This document shows positions 45,628-55,950 of a stretch of 56,933 nucleotides of DNA, piece by piece. The first letter of the stretch is position 1; every line of letters starts with the position of its first letter. Below the pieces are notes generated by a model. That model was not told where the DNA came from. It searched no databases and saw only the letters and a program-made list of their open reading frames with translations. The stretch is from Staphylococcus devriesei (GTDB taxonomy: Bacteria > Bacillota > Bacilli > Staphylococcales > Staphylococcaceae): the NCBI RefSeq assembly GCF_002902625.1, contig NZ_PPRG01000023.1:1-56933 (forward strand), given 5' to 3'. The translations under genes were made by a program, and so were the position numbers.

Positions 45628-46422
45628 ATGAAAAAAATTCAAACGGTAAATCAAACGAAAATCGCTTACCAAGATGAAGGACAAGGCATTCCCATTATAT
45701 TAATTCATGGCTTAGACGGTAATTCCGCAGCTTTTTATTTATTAAATAAACAATTACAAGATCAATATAGAGTAATAGCATATGATGTTAGAGGGCATGG
45801 TAAATCTAGCCGACCTAATTCATATAGCTTAGATGATCACGTGAAAGACTTATACATCTTAATGGATAAATTAAATATTAATCGAGCACATATTTTAGGT
45901 CATGATATGGGAGGCATCATCGCGAGGGAATTTACAGAAAAACATGAGAAAAAAGTACACTCTTTAACAATAATATCTTCAAAAGTTGAAGATATTATTC
46001 ATGGCTTTACAAAGTTAATGATTGAACAACAAGATGAAGTCGCTGGATTCAATAAATCAGAAGCACTACTCATACTCTTCCCATTTATTTATAAAAATTA
46101 TGGGCAAGCGATGAAATGGTTTCAGCGCCAACGCTTATATAGTAAACAGAGTCCAGAAGATAGCGCGGTAGCAAGCCGAGCACTTTTAGAAACAGTGAAT
46201 GCTAATAAGAAATTTACACATAATATCGAAGTGCCAACTTTAATTATTAACGGACGTTATGATCCGATTATTAGAGACAAGAACCATTACGAAATGGAAG
46301 AGCATTTCCAAAATATCGAAAAAGTATTATTTGAAGATTCAGGGCATGCACCTTATGTAGAAGAAGCAGACAGATTTTTAGATTTATTTTTAAGTTTTAT
46401 TGAAAAATATAAATCATATTAA
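45628..46422 (+). CDS. Alpha/beta hydrolase with Asp at the nucleophile elbow
   Basis: This 264-residue protein has IHGLDGNSAAF (oxyanion region), YDVRGHGKSSRP and the elbow GHDMG (91-95), with Asp93 where esterases have Ser. The histidine is kept as His240 in SGHAPYVEE. An Asp nucleophile is typical of epoxide hydrolases and haloalkane dehalogenases, so an ester-intermediate mechanism is plausible, but the cap domain is not clearly of that type. The start has a consensus gggaggt. It may be controlled with neighbouring sarA, which is convergent to it. Confidence 0.8.
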   Translation: MKKIQTVNQTKIAYQDEGQGIPIILIHGLDGNSAAFYLLNKQLQDQYRVIAYDVRGHGKSSRPNSYSLDDHVKDLYILMDKLNINRAHILGHDMGGIIAREFTEKHEKKVHSLTIISSKVEDIIHGFTKLMIEQQDEVAGFNKSEALLILFPFIYKNYGQAMKWFQRQRLYSKQSPEDSAVASRALLETVNANKKFTHNIEVPTLIINGRYDPIIRDKNHYEMEEHFQNIEKVLFEDSGHAPYVEEADRFLDLFLSFIEKYKSY

Positions 46423-46455
46423 GAAGGAAAATCATTTAATAAGTAATGCTTACTC

Positions 46456-46512
46456 AATAAACTATACTAGTCCTCCGAAGATAGAAGGTAACTTGTGTAT
46501 AGTTTATTTTTT
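46456..46512 (+). terminator. Terminator of the alpha/beta hydrolase gene
   Basis: Perfect aataaactatac and gtatagtttatt arms with a 29-nt loop are followed by TTTTTTT. It is less compact than most. Confidence 0.6.
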
Positions 46513-46745
46513 TATGAAGATTAGATCGATGCTCATACTTTTAAAATGCCATTTATCATCCTTCTAAGGTGCTAATTATTAAAATTTCAGGCACACTCCT
46601 AAATAATAGAATCTATTAATACAAAAAAAGACATGAAGATAATAACAATCATCCTCACATCTCCTATAATCATGGGATACATTCCCAATACTCTTTAAAT
46701 AATTAGAATTAAAACCTAATTATAGTTTGAAATAGCTTCAAAGAA
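46513..46745. other. Convergent gap between hydrolase gene and sarA
   Basis: No gene is seen in these 233 bases. Two short hairpins occur, tgggatacattccca (46673-46687) and aattagaattaaaacctaatt (about 46700-46720). The second is a weak candidate for the sarA terminator on the minus strand. Confidence 0.35.
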
Positions 46746-47120
46746 TTATAATTCTGTTTCCTTGTTAGCTTGTTCAATACGAGTGTTAACTCTAGCTAAT
46801 AATTCATCGATCTTCTTACGTTGTGTACCATTTACAAGAATCAATACTGTTCTTTCGTCATGTTCATTACGTTTTTTATCGAAGTAATCTTCTTGAGATA
46901 AATTTTTAACAGCTTTAACTACTTGTGGTTGTTTGTAGTTTAAGTGGTTAATAATATCTTTTAAGTAGTACTCATCTTCCTTACTTTGACTAATGTAAGT
47001 TAGTACTGCGAATTCCTCAAAGCTAATTGAAAATTCCTTTTTAATGATACTTTTTAATTTATCTGCATAAGTAATCATAGCTAATAGTTCGAAACAATCA
47101 TTAATTTTTGATATAGCCAT
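46746..47120 (-). CDS. sarA: Staphylococcal accessory regulator SarA
   Basis: This 124-residue winged-helix global regulator binds AT-rich DNA and controls virulence, biofilm and agr genes. The sequence [15 protein letters not shown] with the single Cys9, the recognition helix [19 protein letters not shown] and the wing [13 protein letters not shown] identify it. The ribosome-binding site is ggggaggt. It lies between the hydrolase gene and an HlyD-like gene, as in other staphylococci. The 320-nt upstream region is expected to hold several promoters; one good one is visible. Confidence 0.97.
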   Translation of the reverse strand: MAISKINDCFELLAMITYADKLKSIIKKEFSISFEEFAVLTYISQSKEDEYYLKDIINHLNYKQPQVVKAVKNLSQEDYFDKKRNEHDERTVLILVNGTQRKKIDELLARVNTRIEQANKETEL

Positions 47121-47266
47121 TTTGTAACCTCCCCAACTAGTGTCCTCTCTATTTTGTGTTGCGCCCGTTAACTCTATATATAACGTCTTTTAATAGTTAA
47201 AATTACTTTAATAATTTAGATTAAAAGAATTTTATTAAATTAATTTAATGCTATATTATTTAGTTA

Positions 47267-47295
47267 ATTATAACTAAATAATTTTAAGAAGTAAA
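47267..47295 (-). promoter_or_regulatory. sarA upstream promoter
   Basis: On the minus strand TTTACT (47295-47290) and TATAAT (47272-47267) are separated by 17 nt, about 150 nt ahead of sarA. A further -10-like TATATA lies closer to the gene. No clear sigma-B promoter is seen in this 322-nt gap, which is otherwise very AT-rich. Confidence 0.6.
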
Positions 47296-47442
47296 CAAAA
47301 AAGCACTTAATAAAACAATATTTTGATTAATAAATACTTTGTTTGGAAATGAAAGCAATTTTTTAAAAGCAATTATTCACGAATGATTATTGCGTAGCTC
47401 CATATAATAAAAAATAAACTGAATATTTTGTAAGATAAAATA

Positions 47443-48381
47443 TTACTCGTTATTTTGCAGAAGTGATGAAGTTGGGTTCACTATAATTTTATCGCCAATA
47501 TTTATTCCGTTGAATACTATAATATACCCACTTTTTTGACTTTTGTTGTATTTTATTTTTCTTTTAATAATTTTGTTATTTTGTGTAACAAAAATATAAT
47601 GTTTATCATAGATAACACTTGTTGGCACTTGAAATTCAATAGCACCTGATTCAATTTTAAAATGATAGCCGATAGGATATTGAGCTTTTGTTGAAACAAT
47701 AATATGATACATAGATTTATTTTTTTCAATTTTGAAAGGTGTTGAAGATATTGAAAGTACTCTTCCTGTAAACAATGGAGAAGATTTCGGAGTAATCATA
47801 ACTGTTTGGTTGACTTTAATGCGAGACAGTTGAGATTCAGTAATAGTAGCACGAATAATACGTTTTTCGCTATTAATTTGCATTATTTTAGTATTACTTT
47901 TTGAGGGGAATGAATGAAGTATAGTTACTTTTCCTTGAATTGGGGAGCTAAGTTGGATGCGAAGTCGACTTTGAAGTTCTGCGATTTGGTCATACAAATT
48001 AATTGTCGCAAGGGAAAGTGGTTCAGTTATAGGTTGAAGACTACGTATGGAGACTAATGTTTTCTTTTTAGCGACAATTAATTTTCCAATATAGGTATTA
48101 TAATATTCCAATAATGGTGTGTGGGGTTTCACAGTAGCATTATTTGTAACTAAAATATCTGGCATTTCGCCTAGGGAAGGATTGTAATAAACCGTATAAC
48201 TTTCTTTAGCTTCTTGAATACCTGTAAATGAGAGAGGGTAATGAGGTTTGGCAATGATGGTTTTGACTTTAGATAAATTAGGTTGGCTAGGTAACTTTAA
48301 ATAAATATAATAACTAAAAATCAAAATAAGAAGGAGTAAAAACGGGATTAAGATAGTTAAAGGGGTTAAATGTTTTTTCAA
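47443..48381 (-). CDS. HlyD-like membrane fusion/adaptor protein
   Basis: This protein of about 312 residues has one N-terminal membrane anchor (LTILIPFLLLLILIFSYYIY). A long extracellular domain follows with beta-barrel features: IQLSSPIQGKVTILHSFPS resembles the lipoyl half-motif of HlyD/MFP adaptors, and VNQTVMITPKSSPLFTGRVLSISS resembles the barrel. I infer an efflux-adaptor-type role, but no transporter gene is adjacent. The start is TTG 48381 (MKKHLTP) behind gaggtg; a GTG at 48390 overlaps that site. Confidence 0.65.
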   Translation of the reverse strand: MKKHLTPLTILIPFLLLLILIFSYYIYLKLPSQPNLSKVKTIIAKPHYPLSFTGIQEAKESYTVYYNPSLGEMPDILVTNNATVKPHTPLLEYYNTYIGKLIVAKKKTLVSIRSLQPITEPLSLATINLYDQIAELQSRLRIQLSSPIQGKVTILHSFPSKSNTKIMQINSEKRIIRATITESQLSRIKVNQTVMITPKSSPLFTGRVLSISSTPFKIEKNKSMYHIIVSTKAQYPIGYHFKIESGAIEFQVPTSVIYDKHYIFVTQNNKIIKRKIKYNKSQKSGYIIVFNGINIGDKIIVNPTSSLLQNNE

Positions 48382-48460
48382 ATAGGTCACCTCTATTTAA
48401 TTTTATATATTAATTATACAGCAAGAATCCCCTTAATCTAGACATTTTCTAGAGATAATA

Positions 48461-48495
48461 AAATGTCTTCTCAATTTTTAATTAAGAAGACATCG
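48461..48495 (-). terminator. Terminator of the DMT transporter gene
   Basis: Perfect atgtcttct and agaagacat arms with a 13-nt loop lie downstream of the minus-strand gene. Confidence 0.65.
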
Positions 48496-48526
48496 AAAGT
48501 GAAATTATTTAAATTTTTAGATGAAA

Positions 48527-49453
48527 TTAAAATAACCGTAATAAGATAATTCCAATGGCAATGGCTATTAAACCACTAAATTTGCGTAAAGTAATAGGGC
48601 TCTTATGTACACCTAAACCAAAGTGATCAATAATTACGCCCATAAGCATCTGACCAAGCATAGCGATGATGGTAGTCAATGCAGCACCTAAAAATGGCAT
48701 CAAAATAATGTTTGAAGTGACAAATACAACGCCTAATATACCACCGATAAAGTAGAGTGGTTTAATTTGTCCTATATCAGGTTGAGTTATTTTAATTTTC
48801 AGGCTTCTATTAAAAATCAATGTAAGAATAAATAACGCGATTGTACCTACCGTAAATGAAATTAAAGAGGCGAAGAGAGAAGAATGCATTTGTTGAGATA
48901 ACCCACTATTAATCGTTGTTTGTAATGGTGGCGCAAAGCCAAATACAAATCCTACTATGAGCCAAAGATAAAATGTCGGATTCGTTTTTTCTTCTAATTT
49001 ATTTCTAGGTATGTAATTCATTAAGAGAATACCTAAAAATAATACGACAACACCTACACCTTTGAGAAATGTAAATGAATGTTGGCTTGCTCCAAGTAAT
49101 CCAAACGTATCAATAACAACGCCCATACAAATTTGACCTGCAACTGTCATTACCACAGTTAAAGTAGCGCCTAAACGTGGTAACAAAAGTAAGTTACCTG
49201 TTAAGAAACAGACGCCAAGTAATCCGCCAACCCACCAATGATAATCTATTGAATGGCCGTTATAAAACGAATGTGAAAACATCTGAGTATTAAAAAGAAT
49301 ATTTAAAATAAATAGAAATAATGTGCCTACAAAAAATGAAATGGTGGATGCATAGAACGATGATTCAGTGTATCGTCCTAGACGAGAATTGATGGAAGTT
49401 TGGATAGGGACCATCATACCTGCCACAATACCGAGAATAAATAAAAATATCAC
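48527..49453 (-). CDS. DMT-family transporter, duplicated YdcZ/DUF606 domains
   Basis: This 308-residue integral membrane protein consists of two similar halves of about 150 residues. VPIQTSINSRLGRYTESSFYAS in the first half matches PPLQTTINSGLSQQMHSSLFAS in the second, and each half ends with LGATLTVVMTVAGQICMGVVID or a similar segment. This is a fusion of two DUF606 (YdcZ) units, each of about four to five helices. The substrate is unknown. The start is GTG 49453 behind gaggaag. Confidence 0.8.
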   Translation of the reverse strand: MIFLFILGIVAGMMVPIQTSINSRLGRYTESSFYASTISFFVGTLFLFILNILFNTQMFSHSFYNGHSIDYHWWVGGLLGVCFLTGNLLLLPRLGATLTVVMTVAGQICMGVVIDTFGLLGASQHSFTFLKGVGVVVLFLGILLMNYIPRNKLEEKTNPTFYLWLIVGFVFGFAPPLQTTINSGLSQQMHSSLFASLISFTVGTIALFILTLIFNRSLKIKITQPDIGQIKPLYFIGGILGVVFVTSNIILMPFLGAALTTIIAMLGQMLMGVIIDHFGLGVHKSPITLRKFSGLIAIAIGIILLRLF

Positions 49454-49554
49454 GTTTCGACTTCCTCAACTTTCTATATATAACTTTATAACCATACTTA
49501 TTATGTATTTTATTGTCGAAAACTACAAGATTAAATAACTTGAAATATGTATAA

Positions 49555-49621
49555 GAGAGAGGTTGAGACACTATATATTGGTCTCCCAGAGCATAAAAGA
49601 TTAGTGTCTCAATCTCTTCTC
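49555..49621. terminator. Bidirectional terminator, gagac-type inverted repeat
   Basis: The arms agagaggttgagacacta (49556-49573) and tagtgtctcaatctct (49602-49617) enclose a small tctc/gaga hairpin. It follows the DUF2922 gene on the minus strand and has the same gagac/gtctc core as the argS terminator. Confidence 0.75.
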
Positions 49622-49635
49622 AATAATTATTTGTA

Positions 49636-49857
49636 TTACTTTTCTGCAAAAATAACTGTAGTTGTGACGTCAACTATTTGAGCTGAATCGACTTTAACCG
49701 GAGTGCCTGCACTAGGTTTTAAAATATTTAATTTAATTATATTATCCATAGCAGCACGGGCGCCCGCTTCAGTTATAGCACCTTCAATTTGCGGGAACTG
49801 CAATTTTGCTGATTTGTTTAGATTAGTTTTAAACACAAGTTCTAATGTTTTAGACAT
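49636..49857 (-). CDS. DUF2922 small protein
   Basis: This 73-residue protein starts at ATG 49857 with aggagg upstream. It has the family features VFKTNLNKSAKLQFP at the start and GTPVKVDSAQIVDVTTTVIF at the end. It is soluble with no signal peptide. It is paired with a DUF1659 gene 31 nt upstream, a partnership common in Firmicutes. The function of both is unknown. Confidence 0.75.
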   Translation of the reverse strand: MSKTLELVFKTNLNKSAKLQFPQIEGAITEAGARAAMDNIIKLNILKPSAGTPVKVDSAQIVDVTTTVIFAEK

Positions 49858-49888
49858 ATCATAACCTCCTTATATTTTGCGACTTATT

Positions 49889-50095
49889 TTACGCTAAGTC
49901 TTGTGTTTTAATTGCTTCGACTTTATCAAAATCTTCGCCAAGTAAATGCGAAATAACATCTACGAAAGATTTGATTTCGGCGTCAGTAGCACTAGTGTTT
50001 AGATTAGTAAAACGGCGTTTATTTTCTTTCGCTTTACCATTTTCGTCGTGAGTGATACGGGTACAAACAACTGATAATTGAGTAACTTCATTCAT
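49889..50095 (-). CDS. DUF1659 small protein
   Basis: This 68-residue protein starts at ATG 50095, behind a consensus ggaggtg (50103-50110). The beginning VTQLSVVCTRI and the ending VEAIKTQDLA fit the DUF1659 family. An upstream start at 50173 would add an N-terminus that does not fit. It is the first gene of the DUF1659-DUF2922 pair, divergent from the integrase-like gene at 50237. The function is unknown. Confidence 0.75.
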   Translation of the reverse strand: MNEVTQLSVVCTRITHDENGKAKENKRRFTNLNTSATDAEIKSFVDVISHLLGEDFDKVEAIKTQDLA

Positions 50096-50236
50096 AAGTG
50101 TTTCACCTCCTTTCACACTATATATCGAAAATGGACGAAAAAAAGGACACCTTAAATCGAAAAAATTAAGCAAAATTATTTCATGTTACTAATTTATGAT
50201 TTATCATTAAATAAGAAACTTTTTAGAGGTGGATAA

Positions 50237-50794
50237 ATGAATCAAGTTGAACCTATTCGAAATAAAGATGATATTAAAAAAATGTATTACATATTAAAGG
50301 TCAAATCAGATAGAGACTATCTTTTCTTTAAATTAGCAATACATACAGGCATTCGCCTAGTGGATTTATTAAATCTGAAAGTTAGAGATATTAAAGTAGT
50401 TGAAAGGGGAGAAATCAAAACCTCATGGATACAACAGTGTGCGCCTTCTATAAAAATTAAATTGCCTAATGATTTAAGGGAAGAGATGGATGGGTATATT
50501 GAACGTAATCAACTGAAGAATGATGAACTATTGTTCCAATCTATTCGTACTCATAGAGAATTATCTAGGCAACAAGCATATCGAATTATTCATCATGCTG
50601 CTGAAGAATTAGGCTTACTACACATTGGTTTAACTACATTGCGTAAAACTTTTGCATATCATGCCTATAAATCGGGTATTTCTATTGCAATCATTCAAAA
50701 ATACTTGGGACACCAGACTACGCAAGAAACGGTGAAATTTATTGGTTTATCGCCAAAAGAAGAACACCATACCATTATTGCTTTAAATTTATAA
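50237..50794 (+). CDS. Tyrosine recombinase-like protein lacking the catalytic Tyr
   Basis: This 185-residue protein is only the catalytic domain of the phage-integrase family; the N-terminal core-binding domain is missing. Box I Arg40 (TGIRLVDLL), box II Arg136 (LTTLRKTFAYH) and His159 (LGHQ) are kept. The first histidine of box II (H-x-x-R) is Thr133. The residue nine after His159, where the nucleophilic Tyr should be, is Phe168 (ETVKFIGLS). It is therefore unlikely to cut DNA alone and may bind DNA or partner another recombinase. It lies 20 nt before the mnh2 operon. Confidence 0.75.
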   Translation: MNQVEPIRNKDDIKKMYYILKVKSDRDYLFFKLAIHTGIRLVDLLNLKVRDIKVVERGEIKTSWIQQCAPSIKIKLPNDLREEMDGYIERNQLKNDELLFQSIRTHRELSRQQAYRIIHHAAEELGLLHIGLTTLRKTFAYHAYKSGISIAIIQKYLGHQTTQETVKFIGLSPKEEHHTIIALNL

Positions 50795-50814
50795 CTTAAA
50801 AAAGGAGGCTTTTG

Positions 50815-53223
50815 ATGAGCTTAGTGTATTTACTAAGTGGCCTCATAATTATTATGGGGATCATCTTAGTAACATTGTTTAAACCGTTCCATCGTTTAAG
50901 ACGATATGTTGGATATATAGCGTTAATAGCGCCCATTATCTCTTCTATATATTTCCTTATCCAAATCCCTAACGTTATGCAGCAGAAATTTGTAGCATTT
51001 AAAGTACCTTGGATGCCTGCAATAGATGTGAACTTAGATTTAAGATTAGATGGCTTAGGACTCATGTTTGGGTTAATTATATCGATGATTGGGATAGCAG
51101 TATTTTTCTACGCCACTCAATATTTATCACCTAATGGAGATAATTTACCTCGATTCTTCTTTTATCTATTATTATTTATGTTTAGTATGTTAGGAATTGT
51201 AGTTTCTAACAATACAATTTTAATGTATGTCTTTTGGGAGTTAACAAGCGTATCCTCATTTTTATTAATTTCTTATTGGTATAGTAATGCGAATAGCCAA
51301 TTAGGAGCGATACAGTCTTTTATTATTACTGTACTAGGTGGTTTAGCCTTACTAACTGGTTTTATCATGCTTTATATCATGACTGGTACGAATACAATTT
51401 CAGAATTGTTAGCACAAAGTCATCACATTAGTGAACATACGCTATTTATACCGATGATGGTCATGTTATTAATAGGTGCATTTACCAAATCAGCACAATT
51501 TCCATTTCACATTTGGTTGCCTAAAGCTATGGCAGCACCTACGCCGGTCAGTGCTTATTTACATTCAGCCACAATGGTTAAAGCAGGAATTTTCTTATTA
51601 TTCAAATTTACCCCAATTTTGGGACTAAGTAATAGTTATATCTATATTGTGACTTTTGTTGGATTGATTACTATGCTTTTCGGGGCAATTACTGCGTTAA
51701 GACAATATGACTTAAAAGCTATCTTAGCCTATTCTACGATTAGTCAGTTAGGTATGATTATGTCAATGGTAGGCTTAGGGGGCGGTATCGCGCAACATCC
51801 AACGGGGCTCATGGCAGAAACGTATACTCTTATCTTATTTGCCGGTCTATTTCATGTGATGAACCACGCTATATTTAAATGTGCCTTATTTATGGGAGTA
51901 GGGATAATTGATCATGAAGCAGGCACACGTGATATTTATCGTTTAAGTGGTATGCGTAAATACTTCCCTAAAATGAATTTAGTTATGACGTTAGCCGCTC
52001 TATCTATGGCAGGCGTTCCATTTTTAAATGGATTTCTAAGTAAAGAAATGTTCTTTGATTCACTCGTAAGCGCCACTCATTTACAACAATTTGGCTTAAC
52101 ATTAACAGTAATAATCGTATTGTTAGGTGTAATCGCAAGCATCTTTACCTTCGTTTATGCAGTTTACATGTTAAAAGAAACGTATTGGGGCGAATTTGAC
52201 GATAAGAAAGTGCCTAAGAAACATATTCATGAACCATGGGCTTTCAGTTTACCAGCAATGGTTTTAATGGTTCTTATACCAATCATTTTCTTTATACCTA
52301 ATTTCTTTACAGAACATATTGTTTTACCAGCGTTACGAGATGTGACCAATTTAAGTACTAAAGTAGATGCACTAGCGCCACACGTGTCACAGTGGCATGG
52401 GATTAATTTACCCCTTATCTTTAGCGTGATTGTAATTGTTATAGGTGCCATTTTAGCATTGAAAATTAATTGGAAAGCGCACATTTATAGATTTATTAAG
52501 TATGCTTCAATTACGAATAGTTATCGCAAAACTTACCGTGTGTTTGAACATTACTCTGGAAAAAGTATTCAAGGGTTAATGAATAACCGTTTAAATCACT
52601 ACAATATTATTACGCTTTTAATCTTTTCATTATTTGTAGCGTATGGACTTATGAAAGTCGGCTTTCCAAAGTTACACCAAATCGACATTTCTGAGTTTGG
52701 GCCGTTAGAAGTCATATTGGCAATTACTATTAGCATTGTCGGGGTAGCACTCGTCTTTATTCGTCAACGTTTAACGATGGTTATTTTAAACGGTATTATT
52801 GGGTACAGTGTAGCATTATTCTTCTTATTAATGAGAGCGCCAGATTTAGCACTCACGCAATTAGTTGTAGAGACAATTACTACAATTCTCTTTATTGTCA
52901 GTTTCTCACGTCTGCCAAATATTGCGCGTACGAATGCTATTTTAAAAAAGGAAGCCGTTAAAATAATCGTTTCCTTTATTATGGCAGGTGCAGTTGTAAC
53001 TCTAATCTTTATTGCCCAACAAGGCGATGGGTTTGAAACTATCTCAAAATACTACACAAATGCCTATGAATTAACTGGTGGAAAAAACATAGTCAATGCG
53101 ATTCTCGGCGACTTTAGAGCATTAGATACTATGTTTGAAGGAGTCGTTCTTATCATTGCTGGACTAGGAATTTACACACTATTACACTACAAAGATCGGA
53201 GGGGCCAAGATGAAAGAAAATGA
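50815..53223 (+). CDS. mnhA2: Na+/H+ antiporter subunit MnhA2
   Basis: This 802-residue MrpA-type subunit of a multisubunit cation/proton antiporter is homologous to NuoL. It has about 20 membrane helices. The proton-channel glutamate is in [11 protein letters not shown] and the lysines in [19 protein letters not shown], followed by [13 protein letters not shown]. The C-terminal part (from about residue 620) matches the MrpA extension with MrpB-like domains. ATG 50815 has aaggagg upstream. mnhB2 overlaps by 14 nt. Confidence 0.96.
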   Translation: MSLVYLLSGLIIIMGIILVTLFKPFHRLRRYVGYIALIAPIISSIYFLIQIPNVMQQKFVAFKVPWMPAIDVNLDLRLDGLGLMFGLIISMIGIAVFFYATQYLSPNGDNLPRFFFYLLLFMFSMLGIVVSNNTILMYVFWELTSVSSFLLISYWYSNANSQLGAIQSFIITVLGGLALLTGFIMLYIMTGTNTISELLAQSHHISEHTLFIPMMVMLLIGAFTKSAQFPFHIWLPKAMAAPTPVSAYLHSATMVKAGIFLLFKFTPILGLSNSYIYIVTFVGLITMLFGAITALRQYDLKAILAYSTISQLGMIMSMVGLGGGIAQHPTGLMAETYTLILFAGLFHVMNHAIFKCALFMGVGIIDHEAGTRDIYRLSGMRKYFPKMNLVMTLAALSMAGVPFLNGFLSKEMFFDSLVSATHLQQFGLTLTVIIVLLGVIASIFTFVYAVYMLKETYWGEFDDKKVPKKHIHEPWAFSLPAMVLMVLIPIIFFIPNFFTEHIVLPALRDVTNLSTKVDALAPHVSQWHGINLPLIFSVIVIVIGAILALKINWKAHIYRFIKYASITNSYRKTYRVFEHYSGKSIQGLMNNRLNHYNIITLLIFSLFVAYGLMKVGFPKLHQIDISEFGPLEVILAITISIVGVALVFIRQRLTMVILNGIIGYSVALFFLLMRAPDLALTQLVVETITTILFIVSFSRLPNIARTNAILKKEAVKIIVSFIMAGAVVTLIFIAQQGDGFETISKYYTNAYELTGGKNIVNAILGDFRALDTMFEGVVLIIAGLGIYTLLHYKDRRGQDERK

Positions 53224-53635
53224 TGTGGTATTAAGGACTGTTACCAAAATCGTCGTTTTTATATTATTAACATTTGGATTTTATGTGTTCTTTGCCGGAC
53301 ATAATAATCCAGGCGGAGGCTTTATTGGTGGGTTAATCTTTAGCTCAGCTTTCATCTTAATGTTCCTAGCTTTCGATGTACGCCAAGTTTTAGAAAGTCT
53401 CCCAATTGATTTTAAAAAGTTAATGATCATCGGTGCTATGATTTCATTACTAACGGCTATTGTTCCTATATTTTTTGGTAAGGCCTTCTTATACCAAACA
53501 GATGCACATTTACATCTACCGTTATTAGGAGACATACACGTCACAACCGTTACGCTATTTGAATTAGGTGTTCTTTTAACGGTTGTTGGCGTTATCGTTA
53601 CTATTATGTTGGCATTAAGTGGTGGTAAATCATGA
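53210..53635 (+). CDS. mnhB2: Na+/H+ antiporter subunit MnhB2
   Basis: This 141-residue MrpB-type subunit has four membrane helices and the conserved [21 protein letters not shown] motif. It begins inside the end of mnhA2 and overlaps mnhC2 by four bases, so translation is tightly coupled. It works with the other Mnh2 subunits in one membrane complex. Confidence 0.95.
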   Translation: MKENDVVLRTVTKIVVFILLTFGFYVFFAGHNNPGGGFIGGLIFSSAFILMFLAFDVRQVLESLPIDFKKLMIIGAMISLLTAIVPIFFGKAFLYQTDAHLHLPLLGDIHVTTVTLFELGVLLTVVGVIVTIMLALSGGKS

Positions 53636-53979
53636 ATTTAATCTTACTGCTTGTGATAGGATTCTTAGTATTCATAGGAACGTACATGATACTATCACTA
53701 AACTTAATCCGAATTGTTATAGGTATTTCAATTTATACGCATGCAGGAAACTTGATTATTATGAGCATGGGTCATTATGACAATCATATGACTGAACCGT
53801 TAATTCATGGTTCGAACACGAATTATGTAGATCCATTATTACAAGCGATTGTTCTAACGGCGATTGTCATTGGCTTTGCGATGACTGCATTTCTACTCGT
53901 ACTTGTTTATAGAACATATCGTGTTACGAAAGAGGCTAATATCGATGTATTAAGAGGAGAGGAGGAAAACAATGAATAG
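53632..53979 (+). CDS. mnhC2: Na+/H+ antiporter subunit MnhC2
   Basis: This 115-residue MrpC-type subunit is related to NuoK, with three membrane helices and the conserved [22 protein letters not shown] segment. Its ATG overlaps the mnhB2 stop (ATGA). The last residues are acidic (REEENNE-like) and overlap the mnhD2 start by 8 nt. Confidence 0.95.
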   Translation: MNLILLLVIGFLVFIGTYMILSLNLIRIVIGISIYTHAGNLIIMSMGHYDNHMTEPLIHGSNTNYVDPLLQAIVLTAIVIGFAMTAFLLVLVYRTYRVTKEANIDVLRGEEENNE

Positions 53980-55471
53980 TAATATATTAATTCTTCCAAT
54001 CCTATTGCCTCTATTATGTGCACTTATACTCGTTTTTACGAAGAATAAAAACAGAATATCGAAGGTTCTATATATTGGAACAATGTCACTTAACACGGTC
54101 ATTTCATTATGCTTACTTATCTATGTGTTACGTCATAAACCTATTACTTTAGATTTTGGGGGCTGGGTAGCACCATTCGGTATTCAATTTCTTGGTGACT
54201 CACTCAGCCTGATTATGGTAACTATTGCCTCGTTTGTAGTGACATTAATTATGTCTTACGGTTTTGGACGTGGCGAGAAACGTGTGAACAGATATTATTT
54301 ACCAACATTTATTCTGTTATTAACTACAGGGGTCATCGGTTCATTCCTTACATCTGATTTGTTTAATTTATACGTTATGTTCGAAATTATGTTACTAGCT
54401 TCATTTGTATTAGTGACTTTAGGACAATCCGTCGAACAATTACGTGCTGCGATTATTTACGTCGTTTTAAATATTATTGGTTCGTGGCTCTTTCTACTTG
54501 GGATTGGACTGTTATATAAAACAGTCGGCACATTAAATTTCTCGCAAGTAGCGTTACGTTTAGATCAACTTCAAGATAATAAATCAATTATTATTATTTC
54601 AATTGTCTTTATGGTGGCCTTTGGTTCAAAAGCAGCATTGGTATTATTTATGTGGCTGCCTAAAGCTTACTCAGTTTTAAACACCGAACTTGCGGCATTA
54701 TTTGCTGCCTTAATGACGAAAGTGGGCGCATATGCACTTATTCGTTTCTTTACATTATTATTTGACCAACATCCAGGTGTTACACATCCTTTATTAGTCT
54801 TTATGGCTTGTATTACGATGATTATTGGAGCTTTTGGTGTCATTGCTTATCATGATATTAAGACAGTTGCCTCATACCAGGTTATATTATCAATCGGTTT
54901 TGTTATTTTAGGGTTAGGATCGAACACCTTTGCTGGTATACACGGTGCTATCTTCTATTTAGCTAATGATATTGTAGTGAAGACGATGCTATTTTTCGTC
55001 ATTGGCAGTTTAGTCTATATGTCAGGTTATCGTGAATTTAAATACTTATGTGGCTTGGCTAAGAGAGAACCATTTTATGGTGTAGCATTTATGGTTGTAA
55101 TATTCGCTATAGGTGGCGTGCCTCCGTTTAGTGGTTTTCCAGGTAAAGTGCTCATCTTCCAAGGAGCAATTGAAAATGGAAACTATATCGGTTTGGCCTT
55201 AATGATTGTTACAAGTTTGCTTGCTATGTATAGTCTGTTTAGAATTCTATTTATTATGTATTTTGGAGACAATGACGGTGAGCAAGTGGACTTTAACCCG
55301 CTACCTAAGCACCGTAAAACAATATTAGGTATATTAATTGCGATTGTATTAATGATGGGTATTGCAGCGCCAGCGGTTATGACAGCTACGGAAAATGCTA
55401 CAAAACTTAACACAGATGACAAGTACTACCATAGTATTGTTAATACACACTTGAAGGAGGAGAATAAATGA
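53972..55471 (+). CDS. mnhD2: Na+/H+ antiporter subunit MnhD2
   Basis: This 499-residue MrpD-type subunit is homologous to NuoM/NuoN, with about fourteen membrane helices. It has a channel glutamate in [11 protein letters not shown], lysines in [17 protein letters not shown] and the conserved [19 protein letters not shown]. The ribosome-binding site gaggagg lies in the mnhC2 tail. It overlaps mnhE2 by four bases. Confidence 0.96.
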   Translation: MNSNILILPILLPLLCALILVFTKNKNRISKVLYIGTMSLNTVISLCLLIYVLRHKPITLDFGGWVAPFGIQFLGDSLSLIMVTIASFVVTLIMSYGFGRGEKRVNRYYLPTFILLLTTGVIGSFLTSDLFNLYVMFEIMLLASFVLVTLGQSVEQLRAAIIYVVLNIIGSWLFLLGIGLLYKTVGTLNFSQVALRLDQLQDNKSIIIISIVFMVAFGSKAALVLFMWLPKAYSVLNTELAALFAALMTKVGAYALIRFFTLLFDQHPGVTHPLLVFMACITMIIGAFGVIAYHDIKTVASYQVILSIGFVILGLGSNTFAGIHGAIFYLANDIVVKTMLFFVIGSLVYMSGYREFKYLCGLAKREPFYGVAFMVVIFAIGGVPPFSGFPGKVLIFQGAIENGNYIGLALMIVTSLLAMYSLFRILFIMYFGDNDGEQVDFNPLPKHRKTILGILIAIVLMMGIAAPAVMTATENATKLNTDDKYYHSIVNTHLKEENK

Positions 55472-55950
55472 GACAAATTGTATTAAATATCTTGATTGCA
55501 TTTTTATGGGTGCTTTTTCAAGATGAAGATGCTTTCTTATTCTCCACTTTCGTGACTGGGTATATTATTGGGTTGATTGTTATCTATATCTTGCATCGCT
55601 TTTTTGACCAAGAATTTTATCCTAGAAAGATATGGGTAGCTATTAAATTCTTGACTGTATATTTGTATCAACTACTTACATCTAGTCTTAGTATTATTAA
55701 TTATATTTTGTTTAAAACAAATGATATGAATCCTGGTTTATTAACATATGAAACAAATTTAAAAAATGATTGGGCGATAACATTTTTAACTATATTAATT
55801 ATTATTACACCTGGTTCTACAGTTATTCGCATTTCTAAGACCACGAATAAATTCTTTATTCATAGTATAGATGTTTCTGAAAAAGAAAAAGAAAGTTTGT
55901 TAAAGAACATCAAGCAATATGAAAACTTGATTATGGAGGTGTCACAATGA
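55468..55950 (+). CDS. mnhE2: Na+/H+ antiporter subunit MnhE2
   Basis: This 160-residue MrpE-type subunit has two to three membrane helices at its N-terminus and a conserved [12 protein letters not shown] segment, followed by [10 protein letters not shown] and a charged C-terminal tail. The start overlaps mnhD2 (ATGA), with aaggagg upstream. Confidence 0.94.
   Translation: MRQIVLNILIAFLWVLFQDEDAFLFSTFVTGYIIGLIVIYILHRFFDQEFYPRKIWVAIKFLTVYLYQLLTSSLSIINYILFKTNDMNPGLLTYETNLKNDWAITFLTILIIITPGSTVIRISKTTNKFFIHSIDVSEKEKESLLKNIKQYENLIMEVSQ

Noticed and set aside
49636..50794. Prophage or integrated element at the integrase-like gene
   Set aside because: No attachment-site repeats, phage genes or tRNA are present. 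Flanking gene order (sarA to mnh2) looks like core staphylococcal chromosome.
52227..52484. 85-residue minus-strand frame inside mnhA2
   Set aside because: It is a shadow of a strongly supported membrane protein gene.
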